Shown here: positions 46,586-56,434 of the stretch, in pieces
Layout: every line of letters begins with the position of its first letter
How positions within the stretch are numbered: the stretch's first letter is position 1
Source: DATJKD01 sp963728295
GTDB taxonomy: Bacteria; Pseudomonadota; Gammaproteobacteria; Steroidobacterales; Steroidobacteraceae
DNA: 64,000 nt
Direction: 5' to 3'
NCBI GenBank assembly: GCA_963728295.1
Contig: CAVSKB010000019.1
Coordinates: forward strand, 310,001-374,000
Program-made: the position numbers and the translations under genes
Notes under the pieces: generated by a model
Seen by the model: only the letters and a program-made list of their open reading frames with translations
The model's database searches: none
What the model was told of the DNA's origin: nothing

Positions 46586-49058
46586 TCAGTGCACCAGCGT
46601 GACCGGCGCTGCCCAGACAGGCCGGCGCAGGTCGCCTTTACGATCGTCTCGGTGCGCTGCGCGGCGCAGTCCGCCGCAGGCACGAGCCGGGTGATCAGCG
46701 AATCGAGCTCGGCGCGCACTTCGGCAACGTTCGGGTCGGTCGCGAGCGCCGGGTCGACCATGCGACCGACCAGCGCATCGAGCACGATGGTGCGGCCGGC
46801 TGGGTTGAAGGCCGTGGCGGGTGCCGAGCCGAAGTTGAAGCCCGGGAAGTAGGTGGTGCGCGGGATCGAGCCCTGGTTGTTCACCAGCGCGTCGCAGTAC
46901 TCGAATCGCGAGCTGAGCGATGGCGACCGGGTGCGCGAGACAGAAGGTATCGATGTTCTCGACCGTCGGCAGGCTCTGTCGGACCGAGTCGTAGGTCGCC
47001 GCCACGCCCGGGCTCTGCGTGCTGACGCCGGTGAGCTCGGACATCGTCGCGTTGATCTCGTCGAACACGCGCATGCCGATGTCGGGTGCGCGCGCCACGT
47101 CGGGCGGCGGCGCAGGCTGGAGCGGCGATCGGGTCGGTGCGCACGTTGGTGTGCGTCGCCGAGCACGTCGAAGGTCAGGAAGAACTCGTCGAACTCGGGA
47201 CCCTTCTCGAGCGCGATGACGGTGCCGATCGCGGACAGGCGCTGGCCGCCCGGGCCGTAGTTGGAATCGTTGACGACGGTGTCGAGCGTGCGGTACGCCT
47301 GGCCGACGTGCGCCTCCGCACCGTTGACGCCGATGCGGATGCCGGCCACCGGGATGCTGCCCGGCGTGGCCGCCGCGTCGAGGCTGATGAAGGTCGGCTT
47401 GTGGAACAGGTAGCGCGTAGCTGTCGAACTGGCTGACCTCGAACATGACGTAGGCCTGCGGCACGTCGACCAGGTGGCTCGACCGAGAACAGCAGGAAGA
47501 AGCTTCTCGCCAACGCCCGCCTGGAAGTTCTGCGTGATCTGCGCCGGCGTGATCGCGCGGTTGTAGATCGCGACCATGCGGAACACGCCCTGGAACTGGC
47601 GGTCGCCCGAGACCTCGTTGCCGAGCACGAAAGCGAAGGTGTCGTCCCAGTCAGTCGAGCGTTCCGCCGGCGACCGGGTCGGCGTCCCCGGTGAACTCGC
47701 CGTTGACGTAGATCCGCCGGCCGTCCACCGGGTCGTAGGTCGCGACGACGTGCTGCAGCGTCGCCTGCAGATCCTCGTCGTCGGCCGAGCGTCGACAGCT
47801 TCGGGTCGCCGTTCTGCGTCCGAGTCGTGCTCGAGCGGTTGATGAAGTCGTAGTTGTACATGGTCTGGCCGAGCGTGAAGTTGCGCGCCGTCGACGCCGC
47901 CCGAATACGACGACGATGCGCGACTCTTCCTGCGCGACGTTGCCAGGTGCAACCCAGGCCTCGATCGTGTACTCGCCCGTGGCCTTGATCAGGTCGTGGA
48001 GCTTCTTGCTGCTCGTGGTCGAGCCCTGCGCCTTGCCGCCGCGTAGGTTGATGCCCCAGCCGCCGACCCAGGTGACGTCGCCGGACAGCGTGAGGTTGAT
48101 CGCGGGCTCGACGCCGCTGGTGTCGTAGGCGACCGAGCCGATGCCCGTCTTGAACTCCTACAGCGCCGATCACGTTGCCGTTGTAGCGGTTGCCGCCGCT
48201 CGCGACCGTGCCGTCATAGAGCGTGAGCGCCTTCGACAGCACCAGGCGAGGAGTCGACCTGCGTCGAGCGGGATGCTGGTTGGCGAAGGCCTGGATCGCC
48301 GCCTGCATGGTGTTCGCGTTCGCCGCGCAATCGCTCCAGCAGTTGTGGAACTCGCTTGCGCAGGCGCACGACGAGCCGCGACATGGCGGGCTGGTCGAGG
48401 TTGATCTTGGCTTCGCGGCGCGCATAGGCCTCGGTTATGTCTTCGGAGGCGAAGTACGGCGACTGCGCGGTCGCCGCCGACGGCGAGTGGCAGCGCTGAG
48501 CAGTACTGCTCGAGCATCGGATAGACCGTGCTCTGGAAGAGCGCCGCATCCGCCGGGAAGCACTTGCTCGCGCCCGGGTCGCGAAGCACCGGCGGCTCGA
48601 GCACGACGCCGCTGCCGCCGTTGAGCGATCTGCGCCCGCCCAGTTCGAGATCCAGGTCGTGAGGATGTCGGCGCAGGCCTCGTTGCTGGCGAGCCAGCAG
48701 TTGTGGCCGCCGCCGACCTTCAGGACCATCTGCGAGTCCTGCGGCGAGGAAAGGTGACCACGGTATTGGCGGCTTCGTAGGCGAGGTTGACGTCGTCCTG
48801 CCGCACGAACTCGGCGTCTGACCACCCGCGCCGTGACACTGGCCGCAGCGGTTGGTGGCTTTGAGGTTGTCCCAGACGTTGAGCTTGAACGCCTGGACAT
48901 CGGCCGTCGCCGGCGGCGGACCCGTGTAGGTGGCCGTCGCGCCGCCGGGCCCAGCGGGATTCTGGACGGTGTCGGCGCCGCCACCGCAGGCACCGAGCAC
49001 CACCAGCATGCCGCTCACCAGAAAGCGGCTTAGAGCCGAATTTCGGGGTGCGATCCAT
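46586..49058 (-). CDS. exported lipoprotein with CxxCH motifs and LamG-like domain (frame-disrupted)
   Basis: About 820 aa after correction. The ATG at 49058 is followed by an indel near 49020 (AAGC[C]GCTTTC). The corrected signal FLVSGMLVVLGACGGGADT has a lipobox. Haem-type motifs NRCGQCHG and EQYC.QCH suggest one or two c-type haems. A LamG/concanavalin-like region follows (TIEAWVAPGN, DDTFAFVLGNEVSGDRQFQG, VAIYNRAITPAQITQNFQAG), then ATYDSVRQSLPTVENIDTFC and a Cys-containing tail. Eight or more indels break the frame. It lies 11 nt upstream of the DUF1501 gene in the same operon. Confidence 0.68.
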
Positions 49059-49069
49059 GGCTCGGCTCC

Positions 49070-50295
49070 TCAGTCACCCATGCAGTAGGCGGCGGCTTCG
49101 GCGAACACTCGCTTCAGCCGGTAGCTGACTCGACTTGAACGACGCGGTCATCGCCGTCGACCTGCGCCGCGATCGTCCGAATCGCTCGGCGGTCGGAAGC
49201 AGACGGTGCGGAACACCTTCTCTACCTGGCAGCGCGCAAAGGCGTCGCTGCCGGCGAGCTCGCGGCCGAGCGACTTCGCGCCGCTGCCGGTGCCGGGCAG
49301 CGTCGTATCCCAGCCGAGCAGCGCTGTTGGCGCCGTGACGCCAGTAGTTGTCCCACTGGTCGTCGGGCGTCGCGAAACCCGGGAGCGAAGGTAGTGTCGT
49401 TGTTGAAGTACTTCGGTTGCACTGCCCCGGGCGTGTAGACGATGCGGCCCGGCCGTCTCGTCGCAGTCGTAGTAGGCGAAGGCCTGCGCCATCGGGTCCA
49501 TGCCGCTGTGACAGCCGATGCAGTTGTTGAGGAACACGCGGCTGTCGCCGCCCGGGCTGCGGCTCACGTCCTGGCGGATGCGATCGGGCGGGCGCGTCGT
49601 GTCCTGCACCTGCTCCATGTCACGGCACATGTGGTTCATCAGCGTGAAGCGGAACATCGCCCGGTTGGTGCCGGCGATGAAGAACGCCTCCGCGGCGGCG
49701 CGCGTCGTCAGGACGCCGGCGGTGGCACTGGCGGGCAGGCCGCTCGACGCCGGACTGCGTCGTGCGCGTCAGGACCTGCTTGAGGTTGAAACCGCCGCTC
49801 GAGCGCCGCGTAATGGTCGTTGTTCGCCGGTGAGTATGCGGGCAGGCCGCCGCCGCTGCCGACGTACAGGATGTCCTCGTAGAGGACCTGGTTGAACGGC
49901 ACGTCGTCGCGGACCATGCCGATCACGGTGGCGACGTAATCGTTGAGCGGCGCGAACACGGTCTGGTCGCGGTTGGTCCACGGCGTCGCGAAGTTCTTCA
50001 GCGTCACGTCGTAGAAGGAGCGGTGCTCCATCGCCCTGTTCGCCGCGGCAACCGGATTGCCGCCGGCGATATCGGCGGCCATCAGATCCAGCACCGCGTC
50101 GGTCGGCGGCACGCCCGCCAGCCGGTCGTGGATGCGTCGCGCCTGCTCACGGTCACCCGCGTGCGCGGCGGATGCGCCGAGCAGCGTCGCAGCGGCAGCC
50201 AGCGCGAGCGCGCCGGGCGCGCGGACGCGTCCGGAAGTCGCGGATCCGCTCCGCCCGTGGCGGCCGCCAAATCCTTTGAGCCACTGCATCAGCAT
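49070..50295 (-). CDS. exported DUF1588/DUF1592-like protein with CxxCH motif (frame-disrupted)
   Basis: About 405 aa after correction, ATG 50295 after GGAGATCG. A signal peptide (GALALAAAATLLGASAAHA) is followed by RRIHDRLAGVPPTDAVLDLM, VATVIGMVRDDVPFNQVLYE and FRFTLMNHMCRDMEQVQDTT. The haem-type motif FLNNCIGCHSGMDPMAQAFA is typical of the domain found with DUF1592 proteins. The C-terminus resolves to RLKRVFAEAAAYCMGD with the stop at 49070, 11 nt before the next start. At least five indels occur between 49800 and 49080. It is the first gene of this three-gene operon. Confidence 0.68.
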
Positions 50296-50603
50296 GGATC
50301 GATCTCCATTCGCGAAGTCCGTCGGCCGCGCACCCGCGCAGCTCGACTCGGTCCGCTCCGCCGGGCCGTCCCGACCACGGCAAGGATCATCGGCACGCAG
50401 GGTGTAGGGGCGCGCAGGCTTCGCCAAGCGCCATCGTCCGTTCTGCGAGCGCGCTCACACAAAGCGCGCGATCGGCGTGCCATCAGGGTTGTGAGAGCCG
50501 CCTCACACATCGCGACGCGACACGTGGTCCGCGCTCTCCGTATGAGGGACATTGCACTGTGTGGCGCACTGCGCGCCGCGCAAGGATTTCCGAGGAACGC
50601 CGG
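50296..50603. promoter_or_regulatory. divergent promoter region with stem-loop
   Basis: This 308-bp gap separates the divergent haem-protein genes. At 50490-50507 it contains the inverted repeat TGTGAG-AGCCGC-CTCACA, a possible operator; its TGTGA/TCACA arms are spaced 8 rather than the 6 bp of a CRP site. No gene or small RNA could be supported. Confidence 0.4.
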
Positions 50604-53120
50604 ATGGACACATTTGCACGCGACCGCGGCGGACGGCTTACGTTCAGCGGCGCTCTCGTAGCGGCACTGTTCGCCCTCGCGGCGTGCACGAGCGGCGATG
50701 GTGGCGGAACCCCGGGCGGGAGCCAGGGGCCCGACCCGGTCGTCCTCGATTTCGCGATCGCTTACGTCAAGCGCCCGGTTCCGGAAATGGAGATGCAGTC
50801 GGATGCGCGTCAGCTGCTCGAGTTCCACGAGGGCAGCGATCTGTTCGTCCGCGACCGCGCTTCGCCTTCATCCGCCGAGATCAACGTCACCGGCGAGATC
50901 ACCGGGGGTCTGGGCGACGTCCGCGACGTCGAGCCCTCGTACGACGGCACCAAATTCGTCTTCGCGATGCGCGAACCCCTGATCGAGGGCGCCGACGAGG
51001 AGGATCAGCCGACCTGGAACATCTGGGAGTACGACGTTCCGGGGCGGGCGCTGCGGCGGGTGATCCCCTCCGACATCATCGCCGAGGAGGGTCACGACGT
51101 CGCGCCGCACTACCTGCCGGACGGCCGCATCGTCTTCGCGTCGACGCGGCAGCGGCAGGCGCGCGCCATCCTTCTCGACGAGGGCAAGCCCCAGTTCGCG
51201 GCGCAGGACGAGGACCGGCGCGAGCCGGCGTTCGTGCTGCACGTGATGGATGCCGATGGCAGCGACATCCACCAGATTTCCTTCAACCAGAGCCACGATC
51301 TCGAACCCGCCGTACTCGACGACGGACGCATCGTCTTCAGCCGCTGGGACCATGCCGGCCCGCAGAGCGAAATCCACCTCTATGCCATGCGGCCCGATGG
51401 CAGCGATCTCGAGCTGCTGTACGGAGCGCAGAGCCACATGACGGGCACGGACGGCTCGGAGGTTCAATTTCTCGATCCGCGCCCGATGGCGAATGGCGAG
51501 GTGCTCGTACGCGCCCAACCGTTCAGCGCGGAGGACTTCGGCGGGCAGCTGCTCACGATCGATACGGTCAACTATGTCGAGGACACGCAGGCGAACCTTG
51601 CGAACAGCGGCGCGCTCTCGGGCCCCGCGCAGAAGCTCGCGACGCCGAATCAGGTCCTGACGATTCCCGGACCCTCGCCCGGCGGCCGCTACAGCTCCGC
51701 GTACCCGCTGCGTGACGGCACCGGTCGCCTCCTCGTGAGCTGGAACCAGTGCCGCCTGCTGGACGGCGAACGGATCATTCCGTGCACCGAGGATCTGCTC
51801 GAGGCGGGCACGCTTCCGGCCGCGCCGCCGCTGTATGGCATCTGGATGTACGACCCGCGGGACGAGACCCAGCTGCCGGTCGTGACACCCACGGAAGGCT
51901 GGATCTACACGGACGCCGTGGCGCTGCAGGCGCTCACGCCGCCGCCGGTGCTGCTCGATCGCGTCGCCGGTCTCGACTTCGACGCCGAGCTCGCGACCGA
52001 AGGCGTCGGCATCCTCGACATACGCAGCGTCTACGACTTCGACGGTGCCGACATTGCGCCCGCCGGCATCGCAGCGCTCGCCGACCCGGCGTTGACCACG
52101 GCCGCCGAGCGCCCCGCGCGCTTCCTGCGGATCGAGAAGGCCGTCAGCCTGCCCGATGAGGACGTCCGCGATTTCACCGGCACTGCATTCGGGGTGACCG
52201 CGGCCTTCGGGATGCGCGAGATCCTGGGTTACGTAATGGTCGAGCCGGACGGCTCGGTTCGCACGAAAGTGCCCGCCAACGTGCCGTTCGCGGTCACGGT
52301 GCTGGACGCAGACGGTCACCGCATCGGGCCGCGCCACAACAACTGGCTGCAGGTGCGTCCGGGCGAGGAGCTGCGCTGCAACGGGTGCCACGATCCGGGC
52401 AGCGGACTTTCCCATGGTCGCTCGGATCTGTTCGACGCCGTCAACGACGGCGCGACGACCACCGGCCAGCCATTTCCCAACAGCAACCCGGCGTTCTTCG
52501 CGGATTCAGGCGAGACGATGGCGCAGGTGCGGACGCGGATCAGCTGCCAGACCGATTGCGCAGCGCTCCTGCCCCGGCTCGACATCGTGTTCGACGACGT
52601 GTGGACCGACCCGGTCGCCGCGAACCGCGCACCCGATCCGAGCTTCGCGTACCGCTACGCCGATCTGCAGACGCCGGCGCCGACCAGCGCCGACTGCACG
52701 ACGGGCTGGCGCGCGGGCTGCCGTGCGACGATCCACTACGAGAGCCACATCCATCCGCTGTGGAGCAAGCCGCGAGTCACGCTGGCGGCCGACGGCGTCA
52801 CGGTGCTCGCCGACGACACCTGCACGACCTGCCACACGGGCGTCACGGCAGCGGCAGGCTTGGATCTGGCCGATGGCGCGTCCGCTGCCGAACCCGAGCA
52901 CTTCAATGCATATCGGGAGCTGCTCGCGACCGATGACGGACAGCCCGGGCCCGTGATGTTCGCGGGCCGGGCGGGCGACTCTGTGCGCTTCTTCACGGTT
53001 TTCGCTCCCGGTGGCACCCACGCAGGCCGCCTTATGTCCAGCGAGTTGAAGCTCGTCTCAGAATGGGTCGACCTTGGTGCGCAATATTTCAATGACCCCT
53101 TTGCCGCACCGCTCGATTGA
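50604..53120 (+). CDS. HzsA-related haem lipoprotein with PD40/TolB-like propeller
   Basis: 838 aa, intact, from ATG 50604 after GAGGA. Lipoprotein signal: GALVAALFALAAC. The N-terminal about 450 residues carry propeller-type repeats (EPSYDGTKFVFAMREP, PHYLPDGRIVFASTRQR, EPAVLDDGRIVFSRWDHAG). The C-terminal part has two CxxCH haem-binding motifs, CNGCHDP (Cys592) and CTTCHTG (Cys740). This order is seen in hydrazine-synthase-alpha-related proteins that are widespread outside anammox bacteria; the name does not imply hydrazine synthesis. It is divergent from the DUF1588/LamG/DUF1501 operon and leads the barrel-protein genes. Confidence 0.82.
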   Translation: MDTFARDRGGRLTFSGALVAALFALAACTSGDGGGTPGGSQGPDPVVLDFAIAYVKRPVPEMEMQSDARQLLEFHEGSDLFVRDRASPSSAEINVTGEITGGLGDVRDVEPSYDGTKFVFAMREPLIEGADEEDQPTWNIWEYDVPGRALRRVIPSDIIAEEGHDVAPHYLPDGRIVFASTRQRQARAILLDEGKPQFAAQDEDRREPAFVLHVMDADGSDIHQISFNQSHDLEPAVLDDGRIVFSRWDHAGPQSEIHLYAMRPDGSDLELLYGAQSHMTGTDGSEVQFLDPRPMANGEVLVRAQPFSAEDFGGQLLTIDTVNYVEDTQANLANSGALSGPAQKLATPNQVLTIPGPSPGGRYSSAYPLRDGTGRLLVSWNQCRLLDGERIIPCTEDLLEAGTLPAAPPLYGIWMYDPRDETQLPVVTPTEGWIYTDAVALQALTPPPVLLDRVAGLDFDAELATEGVGILDIRSVYDFDGADIAPAGIAALADPALTTAAERPARFLRIEKAVSLPDEDVRDFTGTAFGVTAAFGMREILGYVMVEPDGSVRTKVPANVPFAVTVLDADGHRIGPRHNNWLQVRPGEELRCNGCHDPGSGLSHGRSDLFDAVNDGATTTGQPFPNSNPAFFADSGETMAQVRTRISCQTDCAALLPRLDIVFDDVWTDPVAANRAPDPSFAYRYADLQTPAPTSADCTTGWRAGCRATIHYESHIHPLWSKPRVTLAADGVTVLADDTCTTCHTGVTAAAGLDLADGASAAEPEHFNAYRELLATDDGQPGPVMFAGRAGDSVRFFTVFAPGGTHAGRLMSSELKLVSEWVDLGAQYFNDPFAAPLD

Positions 53121-53123
53121 CCG

Positions 53124-53867
53124 ATGGTCCGATGCCTGCTGTCCGCGATGCTTCTGTTCGCAGCCCTGGCGCCGGTCGCGGCGACCGCGGCTGCGGATGC
53201 GGAACAGGTCGTCGTGCAGGATCCGTATCTCGAGTTCCGCACCGGACCCGGACGCGGCTATCCGATCTTCTACGTCGTCGATCGCGGCGAAGCGGTGAGC
53301 CTGCTGCGCCAGCGCACCGACTGGATCAAGGTGCGTTCGGATCGCGGTCGCGAAGGCTGGGTGCATCGCTCGCAGCTCGAACGCACGCTGACCCCGCAGG
53401 GCGAGCAGGTGAAGCTCGCGGGTCCGGCGCCCGAATCGCGGATGGAACACCGTTGGGAAGTCGGTCTCGTGACCGGCGACTTCGGTGGCGCGAACATCGT
53501 ATCTGCTACGGGCTCGTATGCGCTCACGCAATCCCTGCATGCGCGTCTCGACGTGACCCACCTGCTCGGCAGCTACTCGAACGGGTTGATGGGGACCGCT
53601 GGCCTGCTGCACGCCTTCATGCCGCAGTGGCGCGTCTCGCCCTTCGTTTCGCTCGGCGGAGGGGTGGTGAACATCTCGCCCAAGGCGACGATCGTACAGT
53701 CCGGGGACCGCACCGACCCGGCGGCGTACACGGGGCTCGGTGTGCGCGGCTACCTGACGAACCGCTTCCTGCTGCAGGCGGAGTACCGCAAGTTCGTGGT
53801 CCTGACCAGCCGCGACGATAACGAGGAGATCGACGAATGGACCATGGGCTTCATCTACTTCTTCTGA
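53124..53867 (+). CDS. SH3b domain plus outer-membrane beta-barrel protein
   Basis: 247 aa, intact, 3 nt after the HzsA-like stop. The signal peptide ends at about residue 24. Residues 28-88 are a bacterial SH3 domain (LEFRTGPGRGYPIFYVVDRG ... WIKVRSDRGREGWVHRSQLE). The rest is strand-rich (WEVGLVTGDFGGANIVSATG, RVSPFVSLGGGVVNISPKA) and ends in TMGFIYFF with a terminal aromatic residue, as in eight-stranded outer-membrane barrels. The gene overlaps the next by 31 nt. SH3b suggests attachment to peptidoglycan or another envelope protein. Confidence 0.8.
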   Translation: MVRCLLSAMLLFAALAPVAATAAADAEQVVVQDPYLEFRTGPGRGYPIFYVVDRGEAVSLLRQRTDWIKVRSDRGREGWVHRSQLERTLTPQGEQVKLAGPAPESRMEHRWEVGLVTGDFGGANIVSATGSYALTQSLHARLDVTHLLGSYSNGLMGTAGLLHAFMPQWRVSPFVSLGGGVVNISPKATIVQSGDRTDPAAYTGLGVRGYLTNRFLLQAEYRKFVVLTSRDDNEEIDEWTMGFIYFF

Positions 53868-54499
53868 GCGGCGCCGCGCTCGCCTGCGCACTCTGCACGC
53901 CGATCGAGGCGGCAGAGGCTCCGGTTGGCGGCGGAAGCGAAACGCCGCAGGTCGTCGTGCCGCAGGTCGAGCGGCGCAACGTCAAGCCGCCGCGCATCGA
54001 CGCGGAGAATTTCGAGGTGGGCGCCTTCGTCGGCACGATCGCGATCGAGGACTTCGGCAGCAGCATGACCTACGGGGCGCGTGCCGCTTACCACTTCACG
54101 GAGGATCTCTTTGCCGAGGCGACCGTCGGCACCGCCAAGGCCGGGCGCACGAGCTACGAGGACCTGAGCGGCTCGGTCGAGCTGCTGACCGACAGCGAGC
54201 GTCAGTTCACCTACTACGATCTCTCCGTCGGCTGGAACGCGCTGCCGGGCGAGGTGTTCTTCGGCGGGCGGCGCGCCATGCCGAGCTCGGTCTATCTCTC
54301 GCTCGGCGCCGGCAGCACGCGCTTCGCCGGCGACGACAACTTCACGCTGATCGCCGGCGCCGGACTGCGGCTGCTGGTGACCGATTCCATCGCCGCGCAC
54401 CTGGGGGTGCGCGACCAGATGTTCGAAAGCGATCTGCTCGGCTCGAAGAAGCTCACGCAGAACCTCCAGTTCAGCCTCGGGCTGACCGCATTCTTCTGA
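53837..54499 (+). CDS. outer-membrane beta-barrel protein
   Basis: 220 aa, intact. Signal peptide: LLLLSGAALACALCTPIEA. A short Pro/Val spacer is followed by amphipathic strands (FEVGAFVGTIAIEDFGSSMT, AYHFTEDLFAEATVGTAKAG, VYLSLGAGSTRFAGDDNF) ending in FSLGLTAFF. This is the pattern of the small outer-membrane barrel family found in myxobacteria and gammaproteobacteria. It begins 31 nt inside the previous gene and ends 17 nt before the TlpA gene, so the set is probably one operon. Confidence 0.8.
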   Translation: MDHGLHLLLLSGAALACALCTPIEAAEAPVGGGSETPQVVVPQVERRNVKPPRIDAENFEVGAFVGTIAIEDFGSSMTYGARAAYHFTEDLFAEATVGTAKAGRTSYEDLSGSVELLTDSERQFTYYDLSVGWNALPGEVFFGGRRAMPSSVYLSLGAGSTRFAGDDNFTLIAGAGLRLLVTDSIAAHLGVRDQMFESDLLGSKKLTQNLQFSLGLTAFF

Positions 54500-54516
54500 C
54501 GACTCGGAGCACCACC

Positions 54517-55011
54517 ATGCGAACCGGACGCACTCTGATCCCGACACTGCTCCTCGCGCTGCTGGCCGGCACCGCAACGGCGACCGGGCCCGCGCCGGCG
54601 GCGCCGGATTTCACGCTGCCCGCCCGCGACGGTGGCGAGGTACACCTGAGCGAGCTCAAAGGCCAGGTCGTGATGATCAACTTCTGGGCGACATGGTGCG
54701 GCCCGTGCCGGCAGGAGATGCCGCTCCTGCAGCAGATCCATGCCAAGTACGAGCCCCTGGGCTTCACGATGCTTGGCGTCAACGTCGAGCCGGACAGCGC
54801 GGCGGCTCAGAACTGGCTCAAGGGCATGGCCGTCAGTTTTCCAATCGTCTTCGACCGCAAGAGCGAGGTCAGCTCGAGTTTCGGCGTGGAAGCCATGCCG
54901 AGCTCGATCCTGATCGATCGCGAGGGTCGCATCCGGCACGTGCACCGCGGCTACAAGCCAGGCGACGAGGCCGTGTACGCGGACCTGGTCCGCGGGCTGG
55001 TCAAGGAGTGA
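54517..55011 (+). CDS. TlpA-family thiol-disulfide protein
   Basis: 164 aa, intact. A signal peptide (ends about residue 23) precedes a thioredoxin fold with NFWATWCGPCRQEMPLLQQI (Cys61, Cys64) and the cis-Pro loop EAMPSSILIDREG. It should keep cysteines of exported proteins reduced; the Cys-rich C-terminus of the next gene product (GCGCN) is a possible client. It sits upstream of the DUF4266 and DUF3570 genes, a known association. Confidence 0.9.
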   Translation: MRTGRTLIPTLLLALLAGTATATGPAPAAPDFTLPARDGGEVHLSELKGQVVMINFWATWCGPCRQEMPLLQQIHAKYEPLGFTMLGVNVEPDSAAAQNWLKGMAVSFPIVFDRKSEVSSSFGVEAMPSSILIDREGRIRHVHRGYKPGDEAVYADLVRGLVKE

Positions 55012-55013
55012 AC

Positions 55014-55241
55014 ATGAAGAACGTCGCACGGTTGCTTTGCATGGCGTCGCTCCTGCTCGCCGCCGGTTGCGGGAGCGTCGAGCCCTGGGTCAAGCCTTAC
55101 GAGCGGCAGAACTTCGCCGATCCGATCATGGCACTCGACCGTGATCCGGTGTCATCGGCGTACATCAACCACGTCTTCGAGGCACGCGAGGGCGCCCGCG
55201 GCGCCGTCGGCAGCCACGGCGGCGGCTGCGGCTGCAACTGA
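55014..55241 (+). CDS. DUF4266 lipoprotein
   Basis: 75 aa. The ATG at 55014 follows the TlpA stop by 2 nt. A lipobox LLLAAGC puts the acylated cysteine at 19. The conserved core EPWVKPYERQNFADPIMALD and a C-terminal Gly/Cys tail (GGGCGCN) are typical of the DUF4266 family, which nearly always precedes DUF3570. The function is unknown; a metal- or thiol-related role is suggested only by the cysteines and the TlpA neighbour. Confidence 0.9.
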   Translation: MKNVARLLCMASLLLAAGCGSVEPWVKPYERQNFADPIMALDRDPVSSAYINHVFEAREGARGAVGSHGGGCGCN

Positions 55242-55258
55242 GCCGGAGCTCGTCGCGG

Positions 55259-56390
55259 ATGATTCACACGCGCATCACGGTCCCGCTGATCCTGCTGGCC
55301 GTGTCTGTTCCCGCCACCGCCGGCGTGCTGCCCGACGACCGCGCCGACGTGCTTTACCACCAGTACGACGGTGGCGGCGTCACGATCGACGGCCCGTCGC
55401 TGCTGGTGCGGAAGAAGTTCGCCGAGAAATACGGCGTGACCGCCAACTACTACATCGACATGGTCTCGAGCGCCTCGATTGACGTGGTCACGACCGCGAG
55501 TCCGTACAAGGAGGAGCGCACGCAGGGCAGCCTTGCTTTCGACATGCTGAACGGCAAGTCGCAGTACAGCCTGAGCTTCACCAACAGCGAGGAGACCGAC
55601 TACACGGCGAACTCGCTCTCCTTCGACGTGAGCCAGGACATGTTCGGCGATCTTACGACCGTGTCGTTTGGATTCAGCCGTGGCTGGGACGAGGTGCGCA
55701 AGCGCGGCGACGATGCCTTCGTCGAGTCGGTGGACCGGCGCACCTACCGGGTCGGCGTCTCGCAGATCGTCACCCCCTCCCTCATGATGGGGCTCTCGTA
55801 CGAGCTCGTCACCGACGAGGGCTTTCTCAACAACCCGTACCGCTCGGTCCGCTATCTCGATGCGGAAAGCCCGGCCGGCTACACCTACCAGCCCGAGGTT
55901 TATCCGAACACGCGCACGAGCAGCGCGGCATCGGTGCGCGGGCGCTATTTCCTGCCCTACCGCGCCGCCCTGAGCGGCGAATATCGCTACTTCACCGATA
56001 CCTGGGGTATCGGCGCGCACACCGCCGAGGTGACCTACACGCATCCCTGGACCGAGCGGTGGATATTCGAGCTGGGGCTGCGCTTCTACACCCAGGACGC
56101 CGCGGACTTCTACTCAGACCTGTTCCCGTTCGCGGACGCGCAGAACTTCCTGGCGCGCGACAAGGAGCTCAGCACCTTTTCGAATCAGATGATCAGTCTG
56201 GGCGCGACCTACGAGCTGCCGCCGGGCTGGAAGTTCCTCAAGCGGTCGACGCTGAGCTTCTTCTACGACCGCATGCAGTTCCAGTACGACGACTTCCGCG
56301 ACCTCACGACGGCCGGAGCGCCCGGCGCGGAGGCACTGCTACGAGTTCGACGCGAACGTATTCCGGTTCTTCTTCTCCGGCTGGTTCTGA
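55259..56390 (+). CDS. DUF3570 outer-membrane protein (one frameshift near the end)
   Basis: About 377 aa. A signal peptide (ITVPLILLAVSVPATAG) is followed by DDRADVLYHQYDGGGVTIDG, the family signature, and a strand-rich body (KYGVTANYYIDMVSSASIDV, AALSGEYRYFTDTWGIGAHT, LSFFYDRMQFQYDDF). One extra base near 56340 (GCACTG[C]TACGAG) hides the true end EFDANVFRFFFSGWF, whose stop is at 56388-56390. The terminal Phe fits barrel assembly. It completes the TlpA-DUF4266-DUF3570 set. Confidence 0.88.
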
Positions 56391-56434
56391 GCTCCGCTGC
56401 GCCGGACCGCGACCGGTCGGAGTCGCTTCAGCGA

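Noticed and set aside
50490..50507. A second CRP-type site
   Set aside because: The TGTGA and TCACA arms are 8 bp apart instead of 6, so it is listed only as a stem-loop.
50604..53120. Hydrazine synthase and anammox metabolism
   Set aside because: Only the general propeller/haem architecture is shared; no other hydrazine synthase subunits or anammox genes are present, and related proteins are common in non-anammox bacteria.
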